DNA from: Corynebacterium aquatimens
Lineage (GTDB): Bacteria > Actinomycetota > Actinomycetes > Mycobacteriales > Mycobacteriaceae
NCBI RefSeq assembly: GCF_030408395.1
Contig: NZ_CP046980.1
Location: 434,001-498,000 of the forward strand
Direction of reading: 5' to 3'
DNA: 64,000 nucleotides
Made by a program: the position numbers and the translations under genes. Each line of letters opens with the position of its first letter. The first letter of the stretch is position 1. Below the pieces are notes generated by a model that was not told where the DNA came from, did no database searches, and saw only the letters and a program-made list of their open reading frames with translations. Below are positions 8,589-18,325 of the stretch, one piece after another.

Positions 8589-9071
8589 ATGACTTCTCCC
8601 GGGAACTTCCGCGTTGGTACGGCGTTCGATGCTCACCAGATTCAGGAGGGCAAACCGTGCTACATCGCGGGCCTTTACTTCAGCGATGCCGATGGGTGCG
8701 AAGGCCACTCTGACGGTGACGTCGTCTCTCACGCGATAGTGGACGCGGTTCTGTCCGCCGCCGGGTTGGGTGACTTGGGCAGTTTCGTTGGGGTCGGCCG
8801 CCCGGAATATGCCGGTGTGACCGGTGCCGAGCTTCTCGCGGAGCTAAGACAACTCCTTGCAACTCACTCCATCACCGTGGTTAATGTGTCTGCGCAGCTG
8901 ATTGCTCAAACACCAAAGATGGGCCCCGTTCGTGCACAAGCGCAGGAGGTTCTATCTTCTGCTCTAGGCGCCCCAGTCACGGTCTCGGCGACAACCACAG
9001 ACCACATGGGTTTCACCGGTTCCGGTCAAGGCCGCGCCGCCATCGCCACGGCGCTCATTCAGCTTCCGTAG
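8589..9071 (+). CDS. ispF: 2-C-methyl-D-erythritol 2,4-cyclodiphosphate synthase
   Basis: Fifth step of the MEP pathway, cyclising CDP-ME-2-phosphate with loss of CMP; homotrimer with metal in the active site. 160 aa from ATG at 8589; an upstream in-frame ATG would overlap ispD and has no homology. Metal ligands are visible in AFDAHQI (Asp and His) and in [12 protein letters not shown] (His). The C-terminal [15 protein letters not shown] segment is typical. Confidence 0.95.
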   Translation: MTSPGNFRVGTAFDAHQIQEGKPCYIAGLYFSDADGCEGHSDGDVVSHAIVDAVLSAAGLGDLGSFVGVGRPEYAGVTGAELLAELRQLLATHSITVVNVSAQLIAQTPKMGPVRAQAQEVLSSALGAPVTVSATTTDHMGFTGSGQGRAAIATALIQLP

Positions 9072-9138
9072 CTCGCAGGAGAAGTCGGGGTAACTTCCTT
9101 TTCCGATCCTGTCGACAGGCTGCACTAGAGTGGTCCGC

Positions 9139-10566
9139 GTGAGTACAGCCAGTGAGATCCGCATTTTTGACACGGCGACGCGGTCGGCGCGCCCGTTTGT
9201 TCCCCTCCGCGAGGGCCACGTCTCCATGTACGTGTGCGGTGCGACCCCGCAGTCGGCCCCGCACATTGGCCATCTACGTTCGGCCGTGGCCTTTGACATT
9301 GTGCGCCGCTGGTTTATGGCAAAGGGGTATGACGTCGCCTTCGTGCGCAACGTCACCGATATTGATGACAAGATTTTGAACAAGGCTGCTGAAAACAACC
9401 GTCCGTGGTGGGAGTGGGTGTCTACCTACGAGCGGGAATTCACGCGGGCATACACCCTGCTTGGTGTTTTGCCGCCGAGCGTTGAGCCACGAGCAACGGG
9501 TTTTGTTACCCAGATGGTGGACTACATGCAAAGGCTCATTGACCGCGGGTTCGCCTACGAGGCAGACGGGTCCGTGTACTTTGACGTCGCAGCGTGGGTG
9601 AATGCACCGGGTAGTGATTACGGGGCTGTCTCTGGAAACAAGGTCGAAGAGATGGAGCAGGGCGAGTCTGACAGCGTCGGCGCTGGCGCGAAGCGCAGCA
9701 AGCAAGACTTCGCGCTGTGGAAAGCTGCAAAACCCGGCGAACCGAGCTGGCCGACGCCGTGGGGTCCGGGCCGTCCTGGCTGGCACCTGGAATGCTCCGC
9801 GATGTCCACGTGGTACTTGGGCAGCGAGTTCGATATTCACGGCGGCGGATTGGACCTGCAGTTCCCGCACCATGAAAATGAGGCTGCGCAGTCTCACGCG
9901 GCGGGGGATGGCTTTGCCCAGTTCTGGATGCACAACCACTGGGTGACCATGGCGGGGGAGAAGATGTCCAAGTCTTTGGGCAACGTCATGTCGTTGGACC
10001 AGATGCTGGAGACAGTGCGTCCGGTGGAGCTGCGTTACTACCTTGGTTCTGCCCACTACCGCAGCGTGCTTGAGTACTCCCCGGAGGCGCTCACCGAAGC
10101 GGCGGCGGGGTACCGCCGCATCGAGGATTTCATCGCCCGCGCCGGTACGCCTGAGCCCACGACGTGGACGGAGGGCTTTGAGCACGCGCTTAACGACGAT
10201 TTTTCGGTGCCGAAGGCTCTCGCTGAAATCCACACGGCGATACGGGCAGGCAATAGTGCTTTGGCCGCTGGGAACCTTGACAAGGCTGGGGAGATCGCTG
10301 GTCAAGTCCGTGCAATGGCGGCAGTCCTCGGGATTGATCCCGGGGAGTGGCTCACGCGCGCAGGCGGTGGTGCCGGTGCGGGCGAGGCAGAAAGCGCCCA
10401 CGCAGCCCTCGAGGTGCTGGTTGCCGCCGAACTTGAGCGTCGCACCCACGCCCGCGCGGAAAAAGACTGGGCTAGAGCCGATGAGGTCCGTGACCGTCTC
10501 GCGGCTGCAGGTATCGAAGTGACTGACACGGCTGATGGGCCGACGTGGGAACTCGTTGAGCGCTAG
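9139..10566 (+). CDS. cysS: Cysteine--tRNA ligase
   Basis: Charges tRNA-Cys. 475 aa from GTG at 9139 (another GTG lies at 9130). Class I signatures: HIGH at 42-45 and KMSKS at 275-279. Zinc-binding Cys33 lies in YVCGATPQ, and more ligands lie in HLECSAM and HHENEAAQS. The overall sequence follows CysS rather than the paralogous mycothiol enzyme MshC. Part of the ispDF-cysS-rlmB cluster seen in many actinobacteria. Confidence 0.95.
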   Translation: MSTASEIRIFDTATRSARPFVPLREGHVSMYVCGATPQSAPHIGHLRSAVAFDIVRRWFMAKGYDVAFVRNVTDIDDKILNKAAENNRPWWEWVSTYEREFTRAYTLLGVLPPSVEPRATGFVTQMVDYMQRLIDRGFAYEADGSVYFDVAAWVNAPGSDYGAVSGNKVEEMEQGESDSVGAGAKRSKQDFALWKAAKPGEPSWPTPWGPGRPGWHLECSAMSTWYLGSEFDIHGGGLDLQFPHHENEAAQSHAAGDGFAQFWMHNHWVTMAGEKMSKSLGNVMSLDQMLETVRPVELRYYLGSAHYRSVLEYSPEALTEAAAGYRRIEDFIARAGTPEPTTWTEGFEHALNDDFSVPKALAEIHTAIRAGNSALAAGNLDKAGEIAGQVRAMAAVLGIDPGEWLTRAGGGAGAGEAESAHAALEVLVAAELERRTHARAEKDWARADEVRDRLAAAGIEVTDTADGPTWELVER

Positions 10567-10614
10567 CTCTCCCGTGCCAGCGCCTAAAAACGATCAACGA
10601 AGAAGAGGTAACTC

Positions 10615-11559
10615 ATGGCAAAGCCGTACCGCCGTCCGGATGTGCAGAAGACGAGCAAAAAGGGAGCCACCAAGGGGTCTGGCGGAGCGAACCGCAAGGG
10701 GTTGAAGGGCAAAGGCCCGACTCCAAAGGCGGAGGACCGCGTCTACCACGCCGCTCATAAGCGCAAGCTGGATCAAGCGCGCCGGGATTCCGGTAGGCAC
10801 GAGCGTGAGGAGGCCGATCTGGTGGTTGGCCGCAACCCCGTCATTGAGTGTCTGCGGGCGAAGGTTCCGGCGGAATCCTTAATCGTTGCGTACGGCACTG
10901 CTCACGATGATCGTCTGAGTGAGGCCGTCGCGCTGGCGACGTCGCGCCAGATCCCGGTGCGCGAAGTGCAGCGCCGTGAGCTGGACGCCATGACGGGAAA
11001 CACGCTGCACCAGGGAATTGGTTTGAAGATCCAGCCGTACAAGTACGCCGATGTCTTCGACCTCATTTCGGGCGTGAGCGACCGGAAAGAAACCGGCATG
11101 TTCGTCGTGCTGGACAACATCACCGACCCGCGAAACTTAGGCGCAGTTATTCGATCCACGGCGGCTTTTGGTGGCCATGGCGTGATTATTCCGGAGCGTC
11201 GTTCGGCCCAGGTAACCGGCGTGGCGTGGCGCACCTCAGCGGGTACCGCTGCCCGGCTGCCGGTGGCACGCGCGACCAACATCACGCGCACGCTGAAGGA
11301 GTTCAAAGACAACGGCTACCAGGTCGTCGGATTGGATGCCGGCGGGGAGCACACCCTGGACACCTATGACGGGGCGACGGACCCCGTGGTCATCGTCGTT
11401 GGCTCAGAAGGCAAGGGGATTTCGCGCCTGGTGCGGGAGAACTGCGATGTGATCATGTCCGTCCCCATGGAGGATTGGGTGGAGTCCCTCAATGCTTCCG
11501 TGGCTGCGGGTGTGGTTTTGAGTGAATTCGCTCGTCAGCGTCGCGTCGCGCGAGCGTAA
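10615..11559 (+). CDS. rlmB: 23S rRNA (guanosine-2'-O)-methyltransferase, TrmH/SpoU family
   Basis: SAM-dependent ribose methylation of 23S rRNA. 314 aa with AAGAGG ahead of ATG at 10615. Residues 1-65 are a Lys/Arg/Gly-rich extension common in actinobacterial homologues. Next come the L30e-like substrate-binding domain ([11 protein letters not shown]) and the knotted SPOUT domain with its three motifs: [28 protein letters not shown] and [19 protein letters not shown]. RlmB is the usual name; exact position specificity is inferred. Confidence 0.9.
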   Translation: MAKPYRRPDVQKTSKKGATKGSGGANRKGLKGKGPTPKAEDRVYHAAHKRKLDQARRDSGRHEREEADLVVGRNPVIECLRAKVPAESLIVAYGTAHDDRLSEAVALATSRQIPVREVQRRELDAMTGNTLHQGIGLKIQPYKYADVFDLISGVSDRKETGMFVVLDNITDPRNLGAVIRSTAAFGGHGVIIPERRSAQVTGVAWRTSAGTAARLPVARATNITRTLKEFKDNGYQVVGLDAGGEHTLDTYDGATDPVVIVVGSEGKGISRLVRENCDVIMSVPMEDWVESLNASVAAGVVLSEFARQRRVARA

Positions 11560-11563
11560 ATAC

Positions 11564-12658
11564 GTGGCTACGAAGGGGACGCTGGCGTCGATCGCCGCGG
11601 AGCTAGGCGTATCGCGCACGACGGTGTCCAATGCCTACAACCACCCTGATCAGCTCTCGCCGGCGTTGCGTGAGAAGATTCTGGCGACGGCGAAGGCCCG
11701 GGGGTACACCGGGCCTGATCCGATGGCGCGTTCTTTGCGGACGCGTCGAGTCGGCGCGTACGGGGTCATGCTCACGGAGCAGATGTCGTACGCATTCGAA
11801 GACCATGCGTCTATTGACTTCCTAGCAGGGCTGGCGGAGAGTTCCTACGGGACGCACAACTGCCTCACGCTGATTCCGCTCGGTTCGGGGGCCGCCGCTG
11901 GTGCTGATCCCAGTCCGATGGTCGCCAGCGCCGTCGTTGATGGTTTTGTGGTGTATTCCGTCGGGCAGTCGGAGCCACACCTCGATGCCGCGCGTGCCCG
12001 CAACATCCCCACGGTGATTTGCGACCAGCCGAAAGACTTAGACCTCCCGTTCGTCGGGATCGATGATCGTGCGGCAATCGCACCCGCCGCACGCATGCTT
12101 ATCGACGAAGGGCATTCACGCATCGGCATCCTCACCAAGCGCCTGTTCCGCCGGCGCACCAACGGGCCGGTCAGCCTCCCGGAGCTGAAAGCGGCTGACA
12201 TGCACGTCCAGCGCGATCGCGTCCTCGGTGCCCTCGATGTGTTTGGTGAAGCCGGGCTGAACGTGGATGACATCCCCGTGGTCACCCGCCACCACAATGA
12301 TTACGCCACGGCGTTAGACGGGGCCCGCGAGCTGCTCTCAGCTCATCCAGACCTCACAGCGGTTCTGTGCACCACCGATTCCATGGCGTTTGGAGTGCTG
12401 GATTATTGCGCGGCGCAGGGCATTGATGTTCCTGGGGAGATCTCGGTCACCGGTTTTGACGGTGTCGAAATGGCCATGGCGCGCGGGCTCACCACGGTGA
12501 TTCAGCCGAATAAGAAGAAAGGCGCGACCGTCGGCAAGCTGTTGCACAGCCTGATCGATTCCCATCTCAGCGAGCCCGGTAACGCTACCGCCGCCGAGCG
12601 AATCATCCTGCCAACGCGCTTTTCGCGCGGCCGGACCGTGGGGCCCGCTGCACGATAA
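11564..12658 (+). CDS. ipsA: LacI-family regulator, probable IpsA
   Basis: 364 aa from GTG at 11564, 4 bp after the rlmB stop. An earlier in-frame GTG at 11522 would overlap rlmB and adds no HTH sequence. The N-terminal LacI helix-turn-helix (TLASIAAELGVSRTTVSNAYN) is followed by a periplasmic-binding-protein-like effector domain. In C. glutamicum the LacI regulator beside otsB is IpsA, an inositol-responsive activator of ino1 and other envelope genes. The same position here, facing otsB and otsA, supports that name. The effector is inferred. Confidence 0.78.
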   Translation: MATKGTLASIAAELGVSRTTVSNAYNHPDQLSPALREKILATAKARGYTGPDPMARSLRTRRVGAYGVMLTEQMSYAFEDHASIDFLAGLAESSYGTHNCLTLIPLGSGAAAGADPSPMVASAVVDGFVVYSVGQSEPHLDAARARNIPTVICDQPKDLDLPFVGIDDRAAIAPAARMLIDEGHSRIGILTKRLFRRRTNGPVSLPELKAADMHVQRDRVLGALDVFGEAGLNVDDIPVVTRHHNDYATALDGARELLSAHPDLTAVLCTTDSMAFGVLDYCAAQGIDVPGEISVTGFDGVEMAMARGLTTVIQPNKKKGATVGKLLHSLIDSHLSEPGNATAAERIILPTRFSRGRTVGPAAR

Positions 12659-12680
12659 CCGCCCCGGTGGCTTGTTCGCT

Positions 12681-13433
12681 TCAGCGACCTCGGGTGGCGG
12701 CCAACGCGCTAAAAAACGCCGCGACTGCATCCACGTCAGGTAACCGCATTCCTGCGGCCGTCTCGCCGACCCCCACCTTAATGCCAACGTCGTGAGGGCC
12801 AAGGACGGCGAAAGCGGTTTCATCGGTCACGTCGTCGCCAACAAACACGGCTGAATCGTAGGCCCGTTTAGCCTCAGCGAGCCAGCTGCCCTTCGTCGCC
12901 TTCGCCACGGAAAACTCCATGATGTTGTGGCCTGGGGTCACGCTGACCCCTTCGGGGAGGGCGCGGGAGAGCCCGTAGGCTTCGTCGATAAGCATCTGCG
13001 CGCGCGTAGGATCCACCTCGGCGAGCGCCGCAACGTGGAGGACGCGGGAGAAGGGCTTGGCCTCGACGAAAGCCGGTTCGTTTCCGCTGGTGATCGCCTC
13101 GAGTCGCCGTTCGATGTCAGCGAGCTGTGCCTTAAGTTCCGGCGACAAGGCGGCCACGTGCCCGCTGGATTCCGCACCGTGGGACCCCACGAACACCACG
13201 GGCGGCTCCAACGGGCAGACCTGCCGCAGGCCCTCCACATGCCGCCCCGACAGGACCGTGACCGTCGTGTCCGCCATGCCTGCCAGCGCACTCAAAGCGG
13301 CCAGCGCGCGGGGGTCGGGTGTGACCGCGTACGCGTCTGGGCCGAGCTCGCAGATCGTGCCGTCAAAATCCGTGCACACCAAAAGCCGCGGCGCTGTTGC
13401 GAGACGCCCCACCGCCTCATCGATCTCAAGCAT
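12681..13433 (-). CDS. otsB: Trehalose-6-phosphate phosphatase
   Basis: Dephosphorylates trehalose-6-phosphate to trehalose. 250 aa from ATG at 13433, overlapping the end of otsA by 8 bp and so translationally coupled. HAD-superfamily motifs: nucleophile DFDGT (Asp22, Asp24), the SGR motif in TVLSGRHVEGL, and the acidic VFVGDDVTDE near residue 200. Convergent with the LacI-type regulator gene. Confidence 0.94.
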   Translation of the reverse strand: MLEIDEAVGRLATAPRLLVCTDFDGTICELGPDAYAVTPDPRALAALSALAGMADTTVTVLSGRHVEGLRQVCPLEPPVVFVGSHGAESSGHVAALSPELKAQLADIERRLEAITSGNEPAFVEAKPFSRVLHVAALAEVDPTRAQMLIDEAYGLSRALPEGVSVTPGHNIMEFSVAKATKGSWLAEAKRAYDSAVFVGDDVTDETAFAVLGPHDVGIKVGVGETAAGMRLPDVDAVAAFFSALAATRGR

Positions 13434-14736
13434 CCGCCAAACCCTCGAGGAAGCTACCGGCCCACCGCGCCACATCGTGCTGATTAACGTGGGTGTTCAT
13501 CGCGGTCATGGCGTCGCGCGCGGCATCTGTTCCTTGCTCTTCGACCGCGCGCGTGATCGCAGCCTTGATTGACTCAATGTCAAAGGGGTTACACAAATGC
13601 GCACGGTGCAACTCAACCGCCGCACCCGCGAACTCCGACAGCACCAGCGCGCCGCTGCCGTCTGGGTGGCACGCGACGTACTCCTTGGCCACCAGGTTCA
13701 TCCCGTCTTTGAACGGAGTGACCAGCATGACATCCGCCGTCGAGTAGTAGGCCCGCAGCTCATCGCGCGCGATCTGGTGGTGGTGATAGTGCACCACCGG
13801 ACGCCCGATTGACCCGTGCCTACCGTTGATGCGCCCCACGGCCTCTTCCACCGCTGAGCGCGTCGTGCGGTAACTACCGATGCGCTCCCGCGACGGCGTG
13901 GCCACCTGGATCATCGCAACATTCTCGATCGCCCCGGCCTCCAGCAGCTCTTCCAGCGCATTCAGCCGCTGCAAGATCCCCTTCGTGTAATCAAGGCGGT
14001 CCACACCCAGCATGATCGTCTTCGCGTTCCCCACCGCGTCGCGCACGCGCGCGATGTCCTCCGCGCTGGCCCGCGGGTAGGCAGAGGTGTCAATGGAAAT
14101 CGGGAAAGTCCCAGTGCGCATTCCATCGCATGCACCGCTTAACGACGAGAAATTCTCCTCATCCCGTGTCCTCTGGAAACCGATTAAGTCCGCCCCCTGC
14201 AATCCACGCAAGATTTCATCACGCCACGGGAGCTGACGGAACAAATCAGTGGCGGGGAAGGGGATATGCAAAAAGAACCCGATCCTCAAGTCAGGCCGCA
14301 TCTCTTTGAGCAAGCCCGGAACAAGCTGCAACTGGTAATCCTGCACCCATACCGTGGCCCCCGGTGCAGCCACATCCGCAGTGGCACGGGCGAACTTGTG
14401 ATTCACCTCGCGGTAGCACTCCCACCAGGAGGCGTCATAGATCGGCGTGACAATCAGGTCGTGGTAGAGCGGCCACAGGGTGGAATTGGAAAAGCCCTCA
14501 TAAAACGCCTCATAGTCGTGCTCATCTAGAACGACTGGGTGCAACGCCAAACCGTCATTTTCAAACGGCGGGAAGTCCGCCCCGGGTTCTCCCGGCCAGC
14601 CGACCCAGCACCCCGTGTGCTTCTGCAAAACCGGCGCCAACGCGGTGACCAACCCGCCAGGGGACGCCACCCAGCGCCCCTCCACTCTGTCTACCGGCAA
14701 CCGGTTGGCCACCACCACGAAGTCATACGCGGTCAT
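13426..14736 (-). CDS. otsA: Trehalose-6-phosphate synthase
   Basis: GT20 glycosyltransferase joining UDP- or GDP-glucose to glucose-6-phosphate. 436 aa from ATG at 14736, preceded by GGAG at suitable spacing; a GTG at 14754 is an alternative. Visible signatures: N-terminal VVVANRLP, the GG loop [28 protein letters not shown] and the C-terminal SEFAGAA. Trehalose is needed for trehalose mycolates of the corynebacterial envelope. Downstream otsB completes the pathway. Confidence 0.95.
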   Translation of the reverse strand: MTAYDFVVVANRLPVDRVEGRWVASPGGLVTALAPVLQKHTGCWVGWPGEPGADFPPFENDGLALHPVVLDEHDYEAFYEGFSNSTLWPLYHDLIVTPIYDASWWECYREVNHKFARATADVAAPGATVWVQDYQLQLVPGLLKEMRPDLRIGFFLHIPFPATDLFRQLPWRDEILRGLQGADLIGFQRTRDEENFSSLSGACDGMRTGTFPISIDTSAYPRASAEDIARVRDAVGNAKTIMLGVDRLDYTKGILQRLNALEELLEAGAIENVAMIQVATPSRERIGSYRTTRSAVEEAVGRINGRHGSIGRPVVHYHHHQIARDELRAYYSTADVMLVTPFKDGMNLVAKEYVACHPDGSGALVLSEFAGAAVELHRAHLCNPFDIESIKAAITRAVEEQGTDAARDAMTAMNTHVNQHDVARWAGSFLEGLADA

Positions 14737-14781
14737 ACGCTGTTTCTCCGCCACTGTTGTTGGTGCTGGCCACGACAGCCC

Positions 14782-15441
14782 CTAGCTTTCGTCAGCCTCA
14801 GCAGCGGACTTGGCCGCCGTCTTCCGGGCCGTCGTGGTTTTCTTTGCCGGAGTCTTCTTCGCAGCCGTCGTGGTTTTCTTCGCCGGAGTCTTCTTCGCAG
14901 CCGTGGTCTTCTTCGCTGCGGTGCCGGTGGTCTTCTTCTTCGCGGCCGTGGTCTTAGCCGCGGTGCCAGTAGTCTTCTTCGCCGCGGTGGTCTTCTTTGC
15001 CGCGGTGGTCTTAGCGGTGCCTGACTTCGCCGCGGTCGACTTTGCAGCCGTCGTCTTCTTTGCGGTGCTGGATTTAGCTGTGCTCGTCTTGGCGGTGCTG
15101 GTCTTAGCGGTGCTCGATTTCGCTGCCGGCTTCTTCGCTGTTGTCTTGCGCGTGGTTGTGGTCTTCCGCGTGGTGGTCTTGCGGGCGGGAGTCTTCTTGG
15201 CGGGCTTTTCTTCGGCGGCTCCGCCCAGGTCATCCACGATTGTGCCCGCCTCATAATCCTCAGCGAACTGCTTGTACACGAGCCCTTCCGGTTCGATGCC
15301 CAGCATGCACATCAACGTCACGCCATCGCCGAGATCTTCAGAGTAGGTCGCCACGACTGTGCGGGCGCCGGCGGCGGTTTGCTCCTCTACCGTCTCCTCA
15401 GCATCGGGTGCGGGTCGGGCGTCAGTGATCTTGGGTGGCAC
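14782..15441 (-). CDS. Histone H1-like Lys/Ala/Thr-rich repeat protein
   Basis: 219 aa. GTG at 15441 is chosen because AGGAGG lies 5 nt upstream; an ATG 15 nt earlier would put that site inside the gene. Residues 1-75 form a small acidic globular part without a family I recognise. From about 76 the protein is a low-complexity array of AKKTT, AAKK, TAKSS and AKKTP units, very basic, like histone-H1-type tails of actinobacterial nucleoid proteins. No HU or Lsr2 domain is visible. It lies 45 bp upstream of otsA, probably in one operon. The DNA is an imperfect minisatellite, so length may vary between strains. Confidence 0.75.
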   Translation of the reverse strand: MPPKITDARPAPDAEETVEEQTAAGARTVVATYSEDLGDGVTLMCMLGIEPEGLVYKQFAEDYEAGTIVDDLGGAAEEKPAKKTPARKTTTRKTTTTRKTTAKKPAAKSSTAKTSTAKTSTAKSSTAKKTTAAKSTAAKSGTAKTTAAKKTTAAKKTTGTAAKTTAAKKKTTGTAAKKTTAAKKTPAKKTTTAAKKTPAKKTTTARKTAAKSAAEADES

Positions 15442-15585
15442 AAAATCCTCCTGCATGCTCTACATGGGTAACGTGCTCATTCTACGCCAGTAGTGGGCGC
15501 TCCGATTACGTCGGTGCCTGCCTGGGTGTGTATGATCTTCACACGGTTAAAAGTTTCCGGCTATGCGCTGGGCTTTGTAGCCAAT

Positions 15586-15658
15586 GCTGGAGTGGCGCAA
15601 TCGGTAGCGCAACGGTCTTGTAAACCGTAGGTTGCGAGTTCAAGTCTCGTCTCCAGCT
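15586..15658 (+). tRNA. tRNA-Thr (anticodon TGT)
   Basis: A full cloverleaf can be drawn. Acceptor GCTGGAG pairs with CTCCAGC. The D arm is GCGC...GCGC. The anticodon stem is ACGGT/ACCGT with loop CTTGTAA. The T arm is GCGAG/CTCGT with loop TTCAAGT. No CCA is encoded. Confidence 0.95.
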
Positions 15659-15671
15659 CAAAACCCCAGCT

Positions 15672-15851
15672 CTACTTTTGGTTCCGGTTTTTGATGATCC
15701 CGCGGCCGATCATGAACGCGCCGGCGATGAAACAGACGCCGGCGGTGACGTAGGAAAATGCGTTACCGTAGAGCGCCATCGCGGCCAGGCCGGAGAAGAT
15801 CACGATGGCGCCCAGAGCCATGTCTTGGTTGCCGCTAGTGTTTGTTTTCAT
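15672..15851 (-). CDS. Small two-helix membrane protein
   Basis: 59 aa from ATG at 15851 (in-frame ATGs upstream add a non-hydrophobic extension). Two predicted membrane helices, about 15-32 and 36-52, end in a basic tail (GIIKNRNQK). No family recognised and no strong ribosome site. It sits alone between tRNA-Thr and phoR on the opposite strand. Plausible because the two helices and basic tail form a sensible small membrane protein. Confidence 0.55.
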   Translation of the reverse strand: MKTNTSGNQDMALGAIVIFSGLAAMALYGNAFSYVTAGVCFIAGAFMIGRGIIKNRNQK

Positions 15852-15979
15852 ACCGACAGTGTGCCAAAGCTCGGCCATGCTGGCAGGTCTGCAGTAGCAA
15901 AGTGATTCACACCTTGGCTAGGGGTGGCTAGGGGTGCCCCGAGAACTCCTCAGCAATCCAATCAACCCATGCAGAAAAC

Positions 15980-16001
15980 GTACAGGAAACGTTCAGAGTG
16001 G
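15980..16001 (+). promoter_or_regulatory. Candidate PHO box upstream of phoR
   Basis: Two contiguous 11-bp units, GTACAGGAAAC and GTTCAGAGTGG. They match the GTTCA(C) head of actinobacterial PHO-box units and the 11-bp spacing. Equivalently, AAACGTACAGG and AAACGTTCAGA repeat at an 11-bp offset from 15976. Located about 76 bp before the phoR start, it would serve autoregulation. Confidence 0.5.
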
Positions 16002-16076
16002 TGGGGTTTACTAGTCAAAGATTTTTCACTCCGGCGGTTGTCTAAGCAACCGCGATCACGACCTGAATGGATTGAT

Positions 16077-16790
16077 ATGCCTGACACACCTACCCCACAG
16101 AACGTGAAAGTTCTGGTTGTTGATGATGAGCCGAACATCGTTGAACTTCTCACCGTGTCCCTGAAATTCCAGGGCTTTGAGGTTGAGGCTGTGGGTTCCG
16201 GCCAGGAAGCGCTTGAGGTAGCGCGAAAGTTCGCACCGGATGCGTACATTCTGGACGTGATGATGCCCGGGATGGACGGCTTTGAGCTACTGGGCAAGCT
16301 GCGTGCTGAGGGGTTGGATGCGCCGGTGCTGTTCCTGACCGCGAAGGACGCGGTGGAGGACCGTATTCACGGCCTGACCATTGGTGCGGATGATTACGTG
16401 ACCAAGCCGTTCTCCCTCGAAGAGGTCATCACTCGCCTGCGCGTTATTCTTCGCCGCGGCAACGTCACGGAGGACGGGGGTCAAGATTCCACGATCCGTT
16501 ACGCAGACCTCACGCTTAACGACGACACGCATGAGGTGACCAAGGCCGGTGAGATCATCGAGCTCTCGCCCACGGAGTTCAACCTGCTGCGCTACCTGAT
16601 GCTCAACGCAGAGGTGGTTCTGTCGAAGGCGAAGATCCTAGACAACGTATGGCACTACGACTTCGGTGGTGACGGCAACGTCGTGGAGTCCTACATCTCC
16701 TACCTTCGACGCAAGGTTGACACCGGCGATGTACCGCTCATCCACACGGTCCGCGGCGTCGGCTACGTGCTGCGCACCCCGCGCCAGTAA
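16077..16790 (+). CDS. phoR: Phosphate-starvation response regulator PhoR (PhoP-type)
   Basis: OmpR/PhoB-family transcription factor, 237 aa. The receiver domain (10-125) has acidic pocket DD16-17, phospho-acceptor Asp60 in LDVMMPGMDG and the VTKPF lysine near 110. A winged-helix domain follows (about 140-237, ending VRGVGYVLRTP). Sequence and neighbours match PhoP of Mycobacterium and PhoR of C. glutamicum, where the pair controls pst and other phosphate genes. ATG at 16077 is chosen because homology starts there; the open frame upstream covers the promoter. Confidence 0.88.
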   Translation: MPDTPTPQNVKVLVVDDEPNIVELLTVSLKFQGFEVEAVGSGQEALEVARKFAPDAYILDVMMPGMDGFELLGKLRAEGLDAPVLFLTAKDAVEDRIHGLTIGADDYVTKPFSLEEVITRLRVILRRGNVTEDGGQDSTIRYADLTLNDDTHEVTKAGEIIELSPTEFNLLRYLMLNAEVVLSKAKILDNVWHYDFGGDGNVVESYISYLRRKVDTGDVPLIHTVRGVGYVLRTPRQ

Positions 16791-16834
16791 GCCTCAGGCG
16801 GGGTGGGTAGCTAACACCTAGTTAGTTTCGTTCT

Positions 16835-18325
16835 ATGGCTACATTTACCCGGGTTCCTTCGAAATCCCTGGCGTCGGCAAGCGCGAAAATGCGTCTGAGC
16901 ACGCGCCTAGTGATCATTTTGATGATCGTGTCGGGGCTTGGACTCATTGGTACGGCGGCGACTGTCTACGGGCTGATGCATCGTCAGCTGTATAACCGCG
17001 TGGACCGGAATTTGTACGAAGGTGTGAGCACGTGGGCGCTTGACATTGATCCTTTTCGGTTGCAGTACAACTCAGGGACGCCGAGTGACTACTTGATAGT
17101 CCGGCAATTCCCCGATGGCCGGGTGGTCAACTCGAATAGCGGGTGGTCCACGATCCCGAACTGGTCCGAACTTGATTTGGGCTCAACGCAGCCGCAGACG
17201 ATCGGTGCGAATTCGTCCACGTACTCGCATAAGAATTGGCGGGTTGTGTGCTGGCCGGACTCCGACGGGTCGTTCACCATCCTGGCCAAGGACCTTGAGA
17301 GTGAGCGCAAGATTTTGCGCAACCTTGCCGCCATTGAATCGACGCTGGCTATAGCAGTGCTTGTGGCGATGGGGGTGGCGGGTACTCTCTTCGTGCGTCG
17401 TGCCCTAGCGCCGTTGAAGGAAGTGGAGGACACGGCGCTAGCGATTGCCGACGGGGACATGGACCGGCGCGTCCCGGCCTGGCCGCGTGAAACTGAAGTG
17501 GGTGCGCTGTCCTACGCGATGAATACGATGGTCACGCGCTTGCAAGAAACCCTCGAGGAATCCCAGGAAAAAGAAAGCCAGATGCGCCGCTTCGTAGGCG
17601 ATGCCTCCCACGAATTGCGCACCCCGCTGACCAGCGTGCGTGGGTACACGGAGCTCTACCGCAAGGGCATGGTCGACGACCCCGACATGGTGTTGAGCAA
17701 GATCGACGAAGAATCAGCACGCATGAAGTTGCTGGTGGAGGACTTGCTCAGTCTTACCCGCGCTGAAGGGCAACGACTCAACGTGCGCGATGTGGACATG
17801 CTTGAACTCGTCCTGTCGTCGGTAAGCTCGGCGAAAGCTGCGTTCCCTGAGCGGTCAATTTCGGTTCTGAACGAGACCAGTGATGTGCCGATAGTTAAAG
17901 GTGATCCCGACCGTTTGCACCAAGTGATGCTCAACCTGATGACCAACGCGTTCAAGCACGCGGGCGAATCCGCCGACGGTGAGCCGGCAGAAGTCACTAT
18001 TACGCTCCGCCGCAACCTCGACCGCGTGATGGTGGACGTGAGCGACAACGGCGTCGGGATGGACCCGGACGTCGCCGAGCACATCTTCGAGCGCTTCTAT
18101 CGCGCTGACTCTTCGCGTTCACGTTCCAAGGGTGGTGGCGCTGGTTTGGGCCTGGCCATCACAAAGTCGATCGTCGATCAGCATGACGGCTCAATCTCGG
18201 TGACATCCGCCGTGGGGCAGGGTTCCACCTTCACCATGTCCCTGCCAGAAGCTCCGGCGGAGGCCAACGTTGAAAAAGCTCCGAATGGGAAGAAGAAGGA
18301 GACTAACGGGAAGAAGGGGGCCTAA
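16835..18325 (+). CDS. phoS: Sensor histidine kinase PhoS
   Basis: Membrane sensor paired with PhoR. 496 aa. First membrane helix about 28-48 and second about 170-190, with an extracytoplasmic sensor domain between them. Then HAMP (about 190-245), HisKA with SHELRTPL (phosphorylated His259), and an HATPase domain with its N box (LMTNAFKHA) and G boxes (DNGVGMDP, GAGLGL). The C-terminal tail is Lys-rich. Starts 44 bp after phoR. A second ATG at codon 19 could be the real start. The last 4 bp overlap the convergent HIT gene. Confidence 0.88.
   Translation: MATFTRVPSKSLASASAKMRLSTRLVIILMIVSGLGLIGTAATVYGLMHRQLYNRVDRNLYEGVSTWALDIDPFRLQYNSGTPSDYLIVRQFPDGRVVNSNSGWSTIPNWSELDLGSTQPQTIGANSSTYSHKNWRVVCWPDSDGSFTILAKDLESERKILRNLAAIESTLAIAVLVAMGVAGTLFVRRALAPLKEVEDTALAIADGDMDRRVPAWPRETEVGALSYAMNTMVTRLQETLEESQEKESQMRRFVGDASHELRTPLTSVRGYTELYRKGMVDDPDMVLSKIDEESARMKLLVEDLLSLTRAEGQRLNVRDVDMLELVLSSVSSAKAAFPERSISVLNETSDVPIVKGDPDRLHQVMLNLMTNAFKHAGESADGEPAEVTITLRRNLDRVMVDVSDNGVGMDPDVAEHIFERFYRADSSRSRSKGGGAGLGLAITKSIVDQHDGSISVTSAVGQGSTFTMSLPEAPAEANVEKAPNGKKKETNGKKGA

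Noticed and set aside
9274..10449. 391-aa open frame antisense to cysS
   Set aside because: cysS carries all synthetase motifs; the antisense product has no recognisable domain.
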